Source: Caulobacter sp. 602-1
GTDB taxonomy: Bacteria > Pseudomonadota > Alphaproteobacteria > Caulobacterales > Caulobacteraceae
Length of the DNA: 64,000 nt
Assembly: GCF_003931565.1 (NCBI RefSeq)
Contig: NZ_RRYI01000002.1
Location: 558,001-622,000, forward strand
Direction: 5' to 3'
This document shows, one piece after another, positions 23,888-32,486 of the stretch. Made by a program: the position numbers and the translations under genes. The notes beneath the pieces were generated by a model. The model was not told the origin of the DNA. It made no database searches and was given only the letters and a program-made list of their open reading frames with translations. Position 1 is the stretch's first letter. Each line of letters opens with the position of its first letter.

Positions 23888-25381
23888 TCAGTGGCTCTCG
23901 TAGGCCGCCTTGCCGCCGTTGATGGCGAAGGCCTCCTCGGGCGACAGCACCAGCTTCTTGCGGCCGACGGCGGCGAAGTAGGCGATTCCCACCGCGAACC
24001 AGATCGCCACCCCGATGACACCGGTCCGATAGACCGGGTCCTTGAGCTGGTAGAAAATCGTGACCAGCGAGATGATGACCGTCACGCCGGCCCCGGCCAC
24101 GCCGAACACGCTCTTGTAGGGCCGTTCCAGGTTCGGGAGCTTCCGGCGCAGCAGGATGTAGGACGCGCCCTGAGCGACATAGGACAGCATGGCCCCGAAG
24201 ACGGCCATGTTCAGCAGGGTTCCGCCGATCACCGCCGCGCCCTTCTCCGCGCCGAGGGCGAACCAGACGACCAGCATCACCGCCAGGCCGGCCAGCGAGC
24301 CGGTGATCAGGGCCACGTCCGGGGTCTTGCGCACGCCATGGGTCACCGACAGGGCGCGCGGGAAATAGCCAGCCCGCGACAGCGAATAGATCTGCCGGCC
24401 ATAGGCGAAGATGATCGCGTGAAAGCTGGCCACCAGGCCCGCCACCGCGATCGCCGAGAGGAGCTTGGCCAGCGAGCCGCCGTAGATCGCCCGGAAGCCG
24501 TCCAGGATCGGTTCGCCCGACTTGGAGAGAGCGAAAGTCCCGGCGGGGATCGCGCTGTTCAGCCACAGCACCAGCAGGGCCGAGACGATCAGGGTCAGCA
24601 TGCCCAGGATAATCCCCTTGGGCAGGTCGCGCTGCGGCGTGTGCGATTCCTCGGCGGCCAGCGGCAGTTGCTCGATGGCCAGGAACAGCCAGACCGCGAA
24701 CGGCAGCTGGGCCAGGGCGCCGCCGATCCCGGCCGGCAGGAAGGGGCCGTGGCCGTCCTTCAGCTCGGTCCCGCCGGGGCCGACGTTCAGGGCGTACCTG
24801 CCGAAGTCGGCGTGCGGGAAGGCGCTGACCCAGAACACGACGAGACAGGCCAGGGCCAGCAGGGTGATGAACACCGTGAAGCGGAACGACATCGCCACCC
24901 CGCCTGCGTTGAGGCCGACGAACACGACATAGGCCCCGATCCAGTAGAGCGGTTGGACCCAGGCCGGCGTCTCGAAGATCCCGCCCAGATAGCTGCCGAT
25001 GAAGAAGCAGACCACGGCCGCGGTCAGCACATATTCCACGTTCTCGCACAGGCCGGTGATGAAGCCGCCCCAGGGGCCCATGGCCGAGCGCGCGAACGAA
25101 TAGGCGCCGCCGGTATGGGGCTGGGCCGCCGCCATCTCGGCGATCGAGAAGGTCAGGCCCAGATACATGACGGTGATGATCAGGGTGGCGACAAGCATGC
25201 CGCCCCAGCCGCCGACGCCCATCCCCAGGTTCCAGCCGGAGAACTGGCCCGAGATCACGGCGCCGACGCCCAGCGCCCACAGCGAGAACACGCCCGCGTA
25301 GCGCTTGAGGCCGCGCTTTTCGAAATAGCCGTCGTCGACGGTCTCGTAGCTGACGCCGCCGCCCGGTCCTGGTTCGCTCAT
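23888..25381 (-). CDS. Amino acid/ethanolamine permease, APC superfamily
   Basis: This 497-residue carrier has about 12 transmembrane helices. The start of TM1 (LGVGAVISGQFSGWNLG), the TM3 block with PHTGGAYSFARSAMGPWGG and the later ENVEYVLTAAVVCFF match ethanolamine permeases (Eat type). It should import ethanolamine with protons. Context supports this, since eutC and eutB lie directly upstream on the same strand (110-base gap). ATG 25381 is chosen because GGAGGGA lies about 8 bases upstream of it; the frame can extend five codons further. Confidence 0.87.
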   Translation of the reverse strand: MSEPGPGGGVSYETVDDGYFEKRGLKRYAGVFSLWALGVGAVISGQFSGWNLGMGVGGWGGMLVATLIITVMYLGLTFSIAEMAAAQPHTGGAYSFARSAMGPWGGFITGLCENVEYVLTAAVVCFFIGSYLGGIFETPAWVQPLYWIGAYVVFVGLNAGGVAMSFRFTVFITLLALACLVVFWVSAFPHADFGRYALNVGPGGTELKDGHGPFLPAGIGGALAQLPFAVWLFLAIEQLPLAAEESHTPQRDLPKGIILGMLTLIVSALLVLWLNSAIPAGTFALSKSGEPILDGFRAIYGGSLAKLLSAIAVAGLVASFHAIIFAYGRQIYSLSRAGYFPRALSVTHGVRKTPDVALITGSLAGLAVMLVVWFALGAEKGAAVIGGTLLNMAVFGAMLSYVAQGASYILLRRKLPNLERPYKSVFGVAGAGVTVIISLVTIFYQLKDPVYRTGVIGVAIWFAVGIAYFAAVGRKKLVLSPEEAFAINGGKAAYESH

Positions 25382-25491
25382 GATCCGTCCCTCCATGATC
25401 TTGGACGTCGAGGGTGCGCCCCGCGTCCGTCTGCGGACGAGTCCTGGAGGATCTGTCGGTCGCCCGACCCCGATCGCCGTTTACTATTTCA

Positions 25492-26298
25492 TCACGGCGA
25501 ACGCGGTTCGTCCAAATCGCGGGCGATCGCCGGTTGCGCGATGGCTTCAGGCAGACCCTCGATGTCGCTCTCGTCCTTCAGCGACACGCCGGTGGCCGAC
25601 AGGCGCAAGGCCTCGCGCATCAGCCAGGCCAGCTTGAAGGCGGCCCTATCATAGGAAAGCCCCTCGGCGCGGATGTTGGAGACGCAGTTGCGTTCGGCGT
25701 CGGTGCGCCCGACGCGCGGCTGGAAGGTCAGGTAGGCCCCGAGGCTGTCGGGCGAGGACAGGCCCGGCCGTTCGCCGACCAGCAGCAACACGAGCCGCGC
25801 GCCGAGCAGCTCGCCGACCTCGTCTCCGAGGGCCACGCGGGCCTGACTGGCGACGGTGATGGGCGCGAGGCTCCAGCCTTCGGTTCTGGCGTAGGGCAGC
25901 AGGGCGGCGATCAGCGGCGCGGCGTGGGCGTGGACGGCCGTGCTCGAAAGGCCGTCGGCCACGACGATCGCCAGGTCGGCCGGACCGCGCGCCGCAGCCA
26001 GGGCGATGCGGCTGGCGTCGGAAAGGCGGCGGCCCAGGTCCGGCCGGCGCAAATAGGTCGCGCGGTCGGCCGCGGCGCTGTCGACGCGCAGCGTGGGGAC
26101 GCCCAGCGCCTCGATCCCGGCGGCGACCTGCTCGGCCGCGAACGGCGTGTGGACCGCGTCGCGGGCCTGGGCGTGGGCCAGCGAGAAGGCCAACACCTCG
26201 CGGGTCGGCAGGCTGGATCCGGAGCGACCAATGGCGATGCGGGCCGGGGTGCGGGCGCGCAAGGCGCTCCAGGGATCGGGCGGAACCAGCCGGCTCAT
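25492..26298 (-). CDS. eutC: Ethanolamine ammonia-lyase light chain
   Basis: This 268-residue subunit contains [17 protein letters not shown] near the start, [36 protein letters not shown], and [15 protein letters not shown] near the end, all EutC hallmarks. With EutB it forms the adenosylcobalamin-dependent lyase that turns ethanolamine into acetaldehyde and ammonia. Its ATG overlaps the eutB stop by four bases (26295-26298), so the two are coupled. No microcompartment shell genes or eutA reactivase are seen nearby. Confidence 0.95.
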   Translation of the reverse strand: MSRLVPPDPWSALRARTPARIAIGRSGSSLPTREVLAFSLAHAQARDAVHTPFAAEQVAAGIEALGVPTLRVDSAAADRATYLRRPDLGRRLSDASRIALAAARGPADLAIVVADGLSSTAVHAHAAPLIAALLPYARTEGWSLAPITVASQARVALGDEVGELLGARLVLLLVGERPGLSSPDSLGAYLTFQPRVGRTDAERNCVSNIRAEGLSYDRAAFKLAWLMREALRLSATGVSLKDESDIEGLPEAIAQPAIARDLDEPRSP

Positions 26299-27668
26299 GC
26301 GCCGGCCAGCAGGGGGTGGCCGGCGCGGGCCGGAGCCAGCCGGCCGTCGTCACCGGTGATCCTCAACCGCCCCAGCCAGGCGTCGAACTCCGGCGCGCGC
26401 TTCAAGCCCAGCAGTTCGCGGACATAGAGCGCGTCGTGGAACGAGGTGGACTGGTAGTTCAGCATCACGTCGTCCGCCCCCGGCACGCCCATGACGAAGG
26501 TGACGCCCGCCGCGGCCAGCAGGGTCAGCAGGGTGTCCATATCGTCCTGATCGGCCTCGGCGTGGTTGGTGTGGCAGACGTCCACCCCCAGCGGCGCGCC
26601 CAGGAGCTTGCCGCAGAAGTGGTCCTCAAGCCCGGCGCGGATGATCTGCTTGCCGTCATACAGGTACTCGGGGCCGATGAAGCCAACGACGGAATTGACC
26701 AGCAGCGGCTCGAACGCGCGCGCAACGCCGTAGGCTCTGGCTTCGAGCGTCTGCTGGTCGACGCCGTGGTGCGCCCCCGCCGACAGGGCCGAGCCCTGGC
26801 CGGTTTCGAAATACATGACGTTGTCGCCGACCGTGCCGCGCTTGAGCGAGCGGCCGGCGTCCAGCCCTTCCCTGAGCAGGGCCAGGGTGACGCCGAAGCT
26901 GGCGTTGGCCGCTTCGGTTCCGGCGATCGACTGGAAGACCAGATCCACCGGCGCGCCGCGCTCGACCAGGTCCACGGCGCTGGTCACGTGGGTCAGGACG
27001 CACGACTGGGTGGGGATCTCGAAACGTTGGATCAGGTCGTCCATCAGCCGCAGGAGGTCGCCCAGCACCGACAGGTTGTCGCTGGCCGGATTGATGCCGA
27101 TCACGGCGTCGCCGCACCCGTACAGCAGCCCGTCCAGGATCGAGGCGGTGACCCCGGCCGGATCGTCGGTCGGGTGGTTGGGCTGCAGCCGCACCGCCAT
27201 GGTCCCTGGCAGGCCGATCGTATTGCGGAACTTCGTGACGACCCTGCATTTGCTGGCGGCCAGGATCAGGTCCTGGTTGCGCATGATCTTGCTGACCGCG
27301 GCGGCCATCTCGGGGATCAAGCCCGACGCGAGGCGGGCGAGGGCGGCTTGTGTCGCGGCTTCCGAAAGCAGCCAGTCACGGAACTCGCCCACCGTCAGGG
27401 ATGACACGGGCGCGAAGGCCGCCGGGTCATGGCTATCCAGGATCAGGCGGGTGACCTCGTCGATCTCGTAGGGAACCAGGGGCTCGGACAGAAAGGTCTT
27501 CAGGGGGACGTCCGCCAGAGCCTGCTTGGCGGCGACGTTCTGCTGGGCGCTGGTCGCGGCGATTCCGGCCAGGGCGTCGCCCGAGCGCGGCGGAGAAGCC
27601 TTGGCCAGCAGATCGGCCAGGCCGTCGAACCGCCATGTTGTCGCGCCGATGGTCGAGACGAAGGTCAT
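26295..27668 (-). CDS. eutB: Ethanolamine ammonia-lyase heavy chain
   Basis: This 457-residue TIM-barrel subunit binds coenzyme B12 at the interface with EutC. It carries [20 protein letters not shown] near residue 150, [15 protein letters not shown] near 195 with the substrate-binding region, [19 protein letters not shown] near 290 and [14 protein letters not shown] near 365. The start is ATG 27668 with GGAGA upstream. It is the first gene of eutB-eutC-permease. The upstream gap is only about 110 bases and shows no cobalamin riboswitch. Confidence 0.95.
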   Translation of the reverse strand: MTFVSTIGATTWRFDGLADLLAKASPPRSGDALAGIAATSAQQNVAAKQALADVPLKTFLSEPLVPYEIDEVTRLILDSHDPAAFAPVSSLTVGEFRDWLLSEAATQAALARLASGLIPEMAAAVSKIMRNQDLILAASKCRVVTKFRNTIGLPGTMAVRLQPNHPTDDPAGVTASILDGLLYGCGDAVIGINPASDNLSVLGDLLRLMDDLIQRFEIPTQSCVLTHVTSAVDLVERGAPVDLVFQSIAGTEAANASFGVTLALLREGLDAGRSLKRGTVGDNVMYFETGQGSALSAGAHHGVDQQTLEARAYGVARAFEPLLVNSVVGFIGPEYLYDGKQIIRAGLEDHFCGKLLGAPLGVDVCHTNHAEADQDDMDTLLTLLAAAGVTFVMGVPGADDVMLNYQSTSFHDALYVRELLGLKRAPEFDAWLGRLRITGDDGRLAPARAGHPLLAGA

Positions 27669-27725
27669 GTTCTCTCCGAGGTCGCGGAGAGGGTGCGCCG
27701 AGAAAGGCGGAGCCGCAAACACGAA

Positions 27726-27752
27726 GCGGGGGCGCCGATGCGACGCCCCCGC
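27726..27752 (-). terminator. Hairpin after the M13 peptidase gene
   Basis: GCGGGGGCG (27726-27734) pairs with CGCCCCCGC (27744-27752) around a 9-base loop, in the 113-base gap between the M13 gene stop and eutB. No strong T run follows on the minus strand (CTTCGTGTTT), so it is a weak or factor-assisted terminator. Confidence 0.6.
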
Positions 27753-27781
27753 CCATGCTTTTCGGTTGGTCAGTTCCGCGG

Positions 27782-29776
27782 CTACCAGATGCGCGAGCGT
27801 TTCTCCGGCGGCAGGTAGAACTTGTCGCCTGGCTTGACGCCGAAGGCCGCGTACCAGGGGTCGACATTGCGCGTCGGGCCGATGACCCGGAAGTTCGATG
27901 GCGCGTGCGGGTCGGAGGCCATCTGCTGCTTCAGCGAGTCGGGGCGCGACTTGTCCCGCCAGGCCTGGGCGAAGGCCAGGAAGAAGCGCTGGTCGCCGGT
28001 CATGCCGGCCACGACGGGGGCGGGCTTGCCCTTCAGCGAGGCGTGATAGGCGTCGTAGGCCACCTGCAGGCCGGCCAAGTCGGCGATGTTCTCGCCCATG
28101 GTCAGCTGGCCGTTGATGCGCATCCCGGGCACCGGCTCGTAGGCGTCATATTGCGCGCCCAGAACCGCGGCCTGGCTGTCGAAGCGCTTGGCGTCCTCGG
28201 CGGTCCACCAGTCGCGCAGCTTGCCGGTCTCGTCGATCTTGCGGCCCTGGTCGTCGAAGCCGTGGCTGATCTCGTGGCCGATCACCGCGCCGATCGCGCC
28301 GTAGTTCACGGCCGGGTCGGCGGCCGGATCGAAATAGGGAGCCTGCAGGATGCCGGCCGGGAACACGATCTTGTTCTCCAGACCGCCATTGTAGGCGTTC
28401 ACCGTCTGCGGGGTCATGCCCCACTTGGCGTGGTCGACGGGCTTACCCAGGTCGCTCAGGGCGTAGGCCCACTCGAAGGCGCCGCTGCGGCGGACATTGC
28501 CGTAGAGGTCGCCGGCGTCCAGCTTCAGGCCCGAATAGTCGCGCCATTTGTCGGGATAGCCGACCATCACCGTCATCTTCGACAGCTTGTTCAGCGCCGC
28601 CTGCTTGGTGACCGGAGCCATCCACGGCGCCTTCTGGATCCGCTCGGCCATGGCGATCTTCAGATTGGCGATCAGCTCGACCATCTGGGCCTTGGACGAA
28701 GGCGGGAAGTACTTGGCGACATAGGTCTGGCCGACCACCTCGCCGAGGCTGCCGTCGACCAGCTGCACGCCGCGCTTCCAGCGCGGGCGCAGGCTGGTCT
28801 GACCGCTCAGCACCTTCACATATTCGAAGCGGCTGTCGACGAAGCGCTTGGAGAGATAGGGCGACATCTCCTGGACGCCCTGCACGGTCTGCCAGGCCTT
28901 CAGGGTTTCCAGCGGCGTGGCGGCGAACAGCTTGGCGATGTCGCGGACGGCGGTCTTCTCGCCCAGCACCACCTGGTCACGGCCAGTAATGCCCGCCGCG
29001 GCCAGATAGTCCGCCCACGGAACCTCGGGCGCATAGGCCTGCAGCTCGGTCAGGGTGACGGGGTTGTAGGACTTCTCGATGTCGCGGCGGTCGGCGACCG
29101 GCCAGCTGACCTTGGCGATGGCGGTCTCGAAGGCGATCACGTCGGCGGCGGCCTTGGCCGGGTCGGCATGACCGGTCATCTCCAGCGCCCGTTCGGCGAA
29201 GGCCTTGTAGGCGTCCAGTTGAGGCTTGAAGCCGTCGGTCAGATAGTAGTCGCGGTCGGGCAAACCGAGGCCCGACTGGCCGATATAGAGGGTGTTGATC
29301 TCAGGCGTCCGGGCGTCGGCATAGATGTCCAGCGAGAACAGGTCGGGGCCGAACCCCCCGTGGGCGCGGCCCATGGCTTTGGCCAGTTCGGCCTTGGACG
29401 AGATCGCCTGGATCGCCGCCAGATCGACCTTAAGCGGCGCGTCGTCGACCTGCTCGACCTTGGCCTCGTCGGTGAAGCTCTTGTAGAGCGCGCCGATCGG
29501 AGTCGAGGCGTCGGCCGTCTCGATCAAGGTGCGCAGCTGATCCTGCGAGCGGTTGTAGACGTCGTAGCCGACACCGGCCGAGGCCTGGTCGGCCGGGATG
29601 GCGGTGCGCTTTTCCCAGGCGCCATTGGCGAACTTGTTGAAGTCGTCGCCCGGCTTCACCGCCAGGTCGCGGGCGGTGAGGTCGACGCCCCAGGTCCCGT
29701 ACATCGGCTTATCGGCGGCGAAGGCCGCGCCGGAAATCGCAGCCGCGGAAACGGCGGCCAGCAGGAAGATGCGCAT
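27782..29776 (-). CDS. Secreted M13 (neprilysin-like) zinc endopeptidase
   Basis: This 664-residue precursor has a signal peptide ending GAAFAAD (about residue 20). The zinc site is HEISH at 501-505 in GHEISHGFDDQG, with the third ligand in the ENIADLAG block near residue 563. NAYNGGLENKIVFPAGILQ and the end DKFYLPPEKRSRIW are family hallmarks. M13 enzymes cleave oligopeptides outside the cytoplasm. The start is ATG 29776; the frame continues upstream only as noise. It is transcribed alone, ahead of the eut genes on the same strand. Confidence 0.93.
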   Translation of the reverse strand: MRIFLLAAVSAAAISGAAFAADKPMYGTWGVDLTARDLAVKPGDDFNKFANGAWEKRTAIPADQASAGVGYDVYNRSQDQLRTLIETADASTPIGALYKSFTDEAKVEQVDDAPLKVDLAAIQAISSKAELAKAMGRAHGGFGPDLFSLDIYADARTPEINTLYIGQSGLGLPDRDYYLTDGFKPQLDAYKAFAERALEMTGHADPAKAAADVIAFETAIAKVSWPVADRRDIEKSYNPVTLTELQAYAPEVPWADYLAAAGITGRDQVVLGEKTAVRDIAKLFAATPLETLKAWQTVQGVQEMSPYLSKRFVDSRFEYVKVLSGQTSLRPRWKRGVQLVDGSLGEVVGQTYVAKYFPPSSKAQMVELIANLKIAMAERIQKAPWMAPVTKQAALNKLSKMTVMVGYPDKWRDYSGLKLDAGDLYGNVRRSGAFEWAYALSDLGKPVDHAKWGMTPQTVNAYNGGLENKIVFPAGILQAPYFDPAADPAVNYGAIGAVIGHEISHGFDDQGRKIDETGKLRDWWTAEDAKRFDSQAAVLGAQYDAYEPVPGMRINGQLTMGENIADLAGLQVAYDAYHASLKGKPAPVVAGMTGDQRFFLAFAQAWRDKSRPDSLKQQMASDPHAPSNFRVIGPTRNVDPWYAAFGVKPGDKFYLPPEKRSRIW

Positions 29777-29880
29777 GTGTAGGATCCCAATACCCCTCTG
29801 AGCCGGGGATGCTGCCCCAAGCGCGGCCGACGCGCAGATGAATTTCCCGTAATGTCGTCGCCGGCTCGCCCGAACCGGGA

Positions 29881-30390
29881 CTATGAGACGAGAAAAGTCT
29901 TGAGGCGGGCCCAGACGTCCGCCTTCTCGCCGAAGCTCCGCGCCGCGTGGGCGGGGCTGGACGAAGGCAGGGCGATCGTCGGCGTCCGCTCGCCGATCAG
30001 CCGCGCGCCGAGCTTCGCCGCCGCGCCGCCGTTGAAGGCGACGCACCGCAGCGCCGGCAAGGTCTCGATCAGCGCTTGCAGGTCGTTGGCCGCCGGGTCG
30101 CGAATGGCCGCGTCCAGACTGCCCTCGCGTTTGGCCTCGGCGATCACGTCCCACAGGCCGACCCCGTGTTCGAGCAGCGTCGCCAGCCGCGCCTCGTAGG
30201 CCAGCGGCGCGAGCGGCGCGCCGATCACGCCTTCCATCAGCCGCCAGAAGGCGTTCCTCGGATTGCCGTAGTATTGCCTGACTGCGAGCGAGGCCTCGCC
30301 GGGCAGGCTGCCCAGCACGAGAACACGCGTGTTCGCGTCGACGACCGGTGGGAAGCCGCGCTTAGCCGCCAATGGGGGCGCCGGCGCCAT
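29881..30390 (-). CDS. Probable DNA-deoxyinosine (hypoxanthine) glycosylase, UDG superfamily
   Basis: This 169-residue protein contains LVLGSLPGEASLAVRQYYGNPRNAFWRLM near residue 24 (split motifs GSLPGEASL and YYGNPRNAFW), GVGLWDVIAEAKREGSLD near 85, and FNGGAAAKLG and LPSSSPAHA later. This is the pattern of the uracil-DNA glycosylase superfamily group called hypoxanthine-DNA glycosylase (family 6). It would excise deaminated adenine (dI) from DNA. Its ATG lies 29 bases inside the 3' end of the 2OG-oxygenase gene, so expression is coupled to it and to purB. Confidence 0.8.
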   Translation of the reverse strand: MAPAPPLAAKRGFPPVVDANTRVLVLGSLPGEASLAVRQYYGNPRNAFWRLMEGVIGAPLAPLAYEARLATLLEHGVGLWDVIAEAKREGSLDAAIRDPAANDLQALIETLPALRCVAFNGGAAAKLGARLIGERTPTIALPSSSPAHAARSFGEKADVWARLKTFLVS

Positions 30391-31120
30391 TGGGCGGATC
30401 GTTGCGCAGCCAGCCAGTGACCGTCAGGCGCAGGGCGCCGGCATAGGGCGCGACGGGGGCCACCGAATGCTGCCGGGGGACCTTGAACAGGGTCAGGACA
30501 TTGAACGCCGGCGCGAAGCCGCGCGCGACGTCGCCGTTATCATCATGGAACAACAGCTGGCCGCCCCAGTCGGGGCGCCACTGGCGGGTGAGGCCCAGGG
30601 TGTAGGCGGCCAGGCGCTCGCCGACGCCGGTGTCGTCGTGCTGGGTCAGAAAGTCGCCAGGACGATAGCAGGTCGCCTGGCCGTCGATCTTGGTGATCCC
30701 GCTCTCGCCGGTGACGGCGGCGCCGAAGGCGATGAACTCGGGGCTGTTCAGAAACTGGGTCAGGGCGTGGATCGGATGGCCCGGGTCGCGGCCTTCGACA
30801 TAGGCGTCGATCATCGGATAGCCGAGATAGACATAGGCGAAGCCGGCGCGGGCGCGGACCGTGGCCGCCTGCAGCTTGCCGGCCACCACCGGGTCGCCCA
30901 GCTCGGCCCGGCGAGCGCGGGTGATAACCTCGGCCCCGCCGCGCTCATTCGAGCAGATAATGTCCCAGTCGATGGTCTGTTCGAGAATGCCGGCCAGGCG
31001 ATCGACGACCGCCGGCTCGAACGCCTCGGGAATACGCACCACGCCCTCGCGCGCATAGGCTCGGGCGAAGACCGCCGGATCCAGCGCCGGATTGAGGCGG
31101 AGAACCGGCGGTTCGCTCAT
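30362..31120 (-). CDS. 2-oxoglutarate/Fe(II)-dependent dioxygenase (prolyl hydroxylase-like)
   Basis: This 252-residue protein has the iron facial triad His161-x-Asp163 (LTQHDDTG) and His218 (PRQHSVAPV), and the 2-oxoglutarate-binding Arg231 in ALRLTVTGW. The arrangement fits small prolyl 4-hydroxylase-like oxygenases. The substrate is unknown and could be a protein, such as a ribosomal protein, or a nucleic acid. It begins two bases after purB ends and overlaps the glycosylase gene, so it lies in one transcript with both. Confidence 0.83.
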   Translation of the reverse strand: MSEPPVLRLNPALDPAVFARAYAREGVVRIPEAFEPAVVDRLAGILEQTIDWDIICSNERGGAEVITRARRAELGDPVVAGKLQAATVRARAGFAYVYLGYPMIDAYVEGRDPGHPIHALTQFLNSPEFIAFGAAVTGESGITKIDGQATCYRPGDFLTQHDDTGVGERLAAYTLGLTRQWRPDWGGQLLFHDDNGDVARGFAPAFNVLTLFKVPRQHSVAPVAPYAGALRLTVTGWLRNDPPNGAGAPIGG

Positions 31121-31122
31121 CT

Positions 31123-32433
31123 TCAGGCTTGCTCGCCGAAGACGCGCTTGAAGATCACGTCGACGTTCTTGGTGTGGTAGCCGTAGTCGAACAGCTCTTC
31201 GAGCACGCTGTCCGACAGGGCCTTGGAGACGACCGGGTCGGCCTTCAGGAAGTCGATGAAGCGACCTTCGCCGCGCCAGACCTTCATGGCGTTGCCCTGC
31301 ACGGCGGCGTAGGCGTCCTCGCGCGACACGCCTTCCTGGGTCAGGGCCAGCATGACGCGCTGCGAGAAGACGAGGCCGCCCAGCTTGTCCAGGTTCTTGG
31401 CCATGTTGTCGGGATAGATGTTGAAGCGCTCGATGACGCCGGCCAGGCGGCGCAGAGCGAAGTCGAGGTGGATGGTGGCGTCGGGGCCGATGCCGCGCTC
31501 GACCGACGAGTGGCTGATGTCACGCTCGTGCCAGAGGGCGACGTTCTCCATGGCCGGGACCACAGCCGAACGGACCAGGCGGGCCAGGCCCGTGAGGTTC
31601 TCGGTCAGGATCGGGTTGCGCTTGTGCGGCATGGCCGACGAGCCCTTCTGGCCCGGATCGAACGGCTCCTCGGCTTCGAGGACCTCCGTGCGCTGCAGGT
31701 GGCGGATCTCGGTGGCCAGGCGCTCGACCGACGAGGCCACGACGCCCAGGGCGGCGAAATAGGCCGCGTGGCGGTCGCGCGGGATCACCTGAGTCGAGAC
31801 CGGCTCGACGGCCAGGCCCATCTTGTCGGCCACGTGCTGCTCGACGCGCGGATCGACATTGGCGAAGGTGCCGACGGCGCCGGAGATCGCGCAGGTGGCG
31901 ATCTCGAACCTGGCCATGGCCAGGCGCTCCTTGGCGCGCTGGAACTCGGCGTAGTAGCCGGCCAGCTTCAGGCCGAAGGTGATCGGTTCGGCGTGGATGC
32001 CGTGGCTGCGGCCGACGCAGACCGTCATCTTGTGCTCGAGCGCGCGGCGCTTCAGCGCCTTCAGGACCAGGTCGACGTCTTCCAGCAGAAGATCGGTAGC
32101 GCGCGACAGCTGCACGGCGAAGCAGGTGTCCAGCACGTCGCTGCTGGTCATGCCCTGGTGCAGGAAGCGGGCCTCGGGGCCGACGATTTCCGACACGTGG
32201 GTCAGGAAGGCGATGACGTCATGCTTGGTGACGCGCTCGATCTCGTCGATGCGGTCGCTGTCCCAGACCGCGTCGCGGCCCTTTTCCCAGATCGTCTCGG
32301 CGGCGAGCTTCGGGATGGTCCCGATCTCGGCCATGGCGTCGGCGGCGTGGGCCTCGATCTCGAACCAGATCTTGTACTTGGTCTGGCTGGACCAGATGGC
32401 GGCGGCTTCGGGGCGGGCGTAGCGGCTGATCAT
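31123..32433 (-). CDS. purB: Adenylosuccinate lyase
   Basis: This 436-residue fumarase-fold enzyme acts twice in purine synthesis (SAICAR to AICAR, and adenylosuccinate to AMP). Signature regions are MTSSDVLDTCFAVQLSRA near residue 86, VGRSHGIHAEPITFG near 139, and the mobile signature loop GSSAMPHKRNPILTENL near 260. ATG 32433 gives the family start MISRYARPEAAAIWSS; the frame upstream belongs to the MFS gene region. Two small genes follow directly, a 2OG-oxygenase and a DNA glycosylase. Confidence 0.97.
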   Translation of the reverse strand: MISRYARPEAAAIWSSQTKYKIWFEIEAHAADAMAEIGTIPKLAAETIWEKGRDAVWDSDRIDEIERVTKHDVIAFLTHVSEIVGPEARFLHQGMTSSDVLDTCFAVQLSRATDLLLEDVDLVLKALKRRALEHKMTVCVGRSHGIHAEPITFGLKLAGYYAEFQRAKERLAMARFEIATCAISGAVGTFANVDPRVEQHVADKMGLAVEPVSTQVIPRDRHAAYFAALGVVASSVERLATEIRHLQRTEVLEAEEPFDPGQKGSSAMPHKRNPILTENLTGLARLVRSAVVPAMENVALWHERDISHSSVERGIGPDATIHLDFALRRLAGVIERFNIYPDNMAKNLDKLGGLVFSQRVMLALTQEGVSREDAYAAVQGNAMKVWRGEGRFIDFLKADPVVSKALSDSVLEELFDYGYHTKNVDVIFKRVFGEQA

Positions 32434-32486
32434 GGGCGGGCGTTTCGGCCCGCCCGCCCCGGGAGTCAAGGGAAGAGGCTTATTAC

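Noticed and set aside
26654-27668. Cobalamin riboswitch ahead of or within the eut unit
   Set aside because: A B12-dependent enzyme made this worth looking for, but the gap upstream of eutB is about 110 bases, holds the M13 hairpin, and shows no B12-box-like conserved sequence.
27635-29782. A 715-codon plus-strand frame opposite the M13 peptidase
   Set aside because: The opposite strand encodes a complete signal peptide and zinc site of a known family. The plus frame has shadow composition (rich in R, G, D, Q, H) and no domain.
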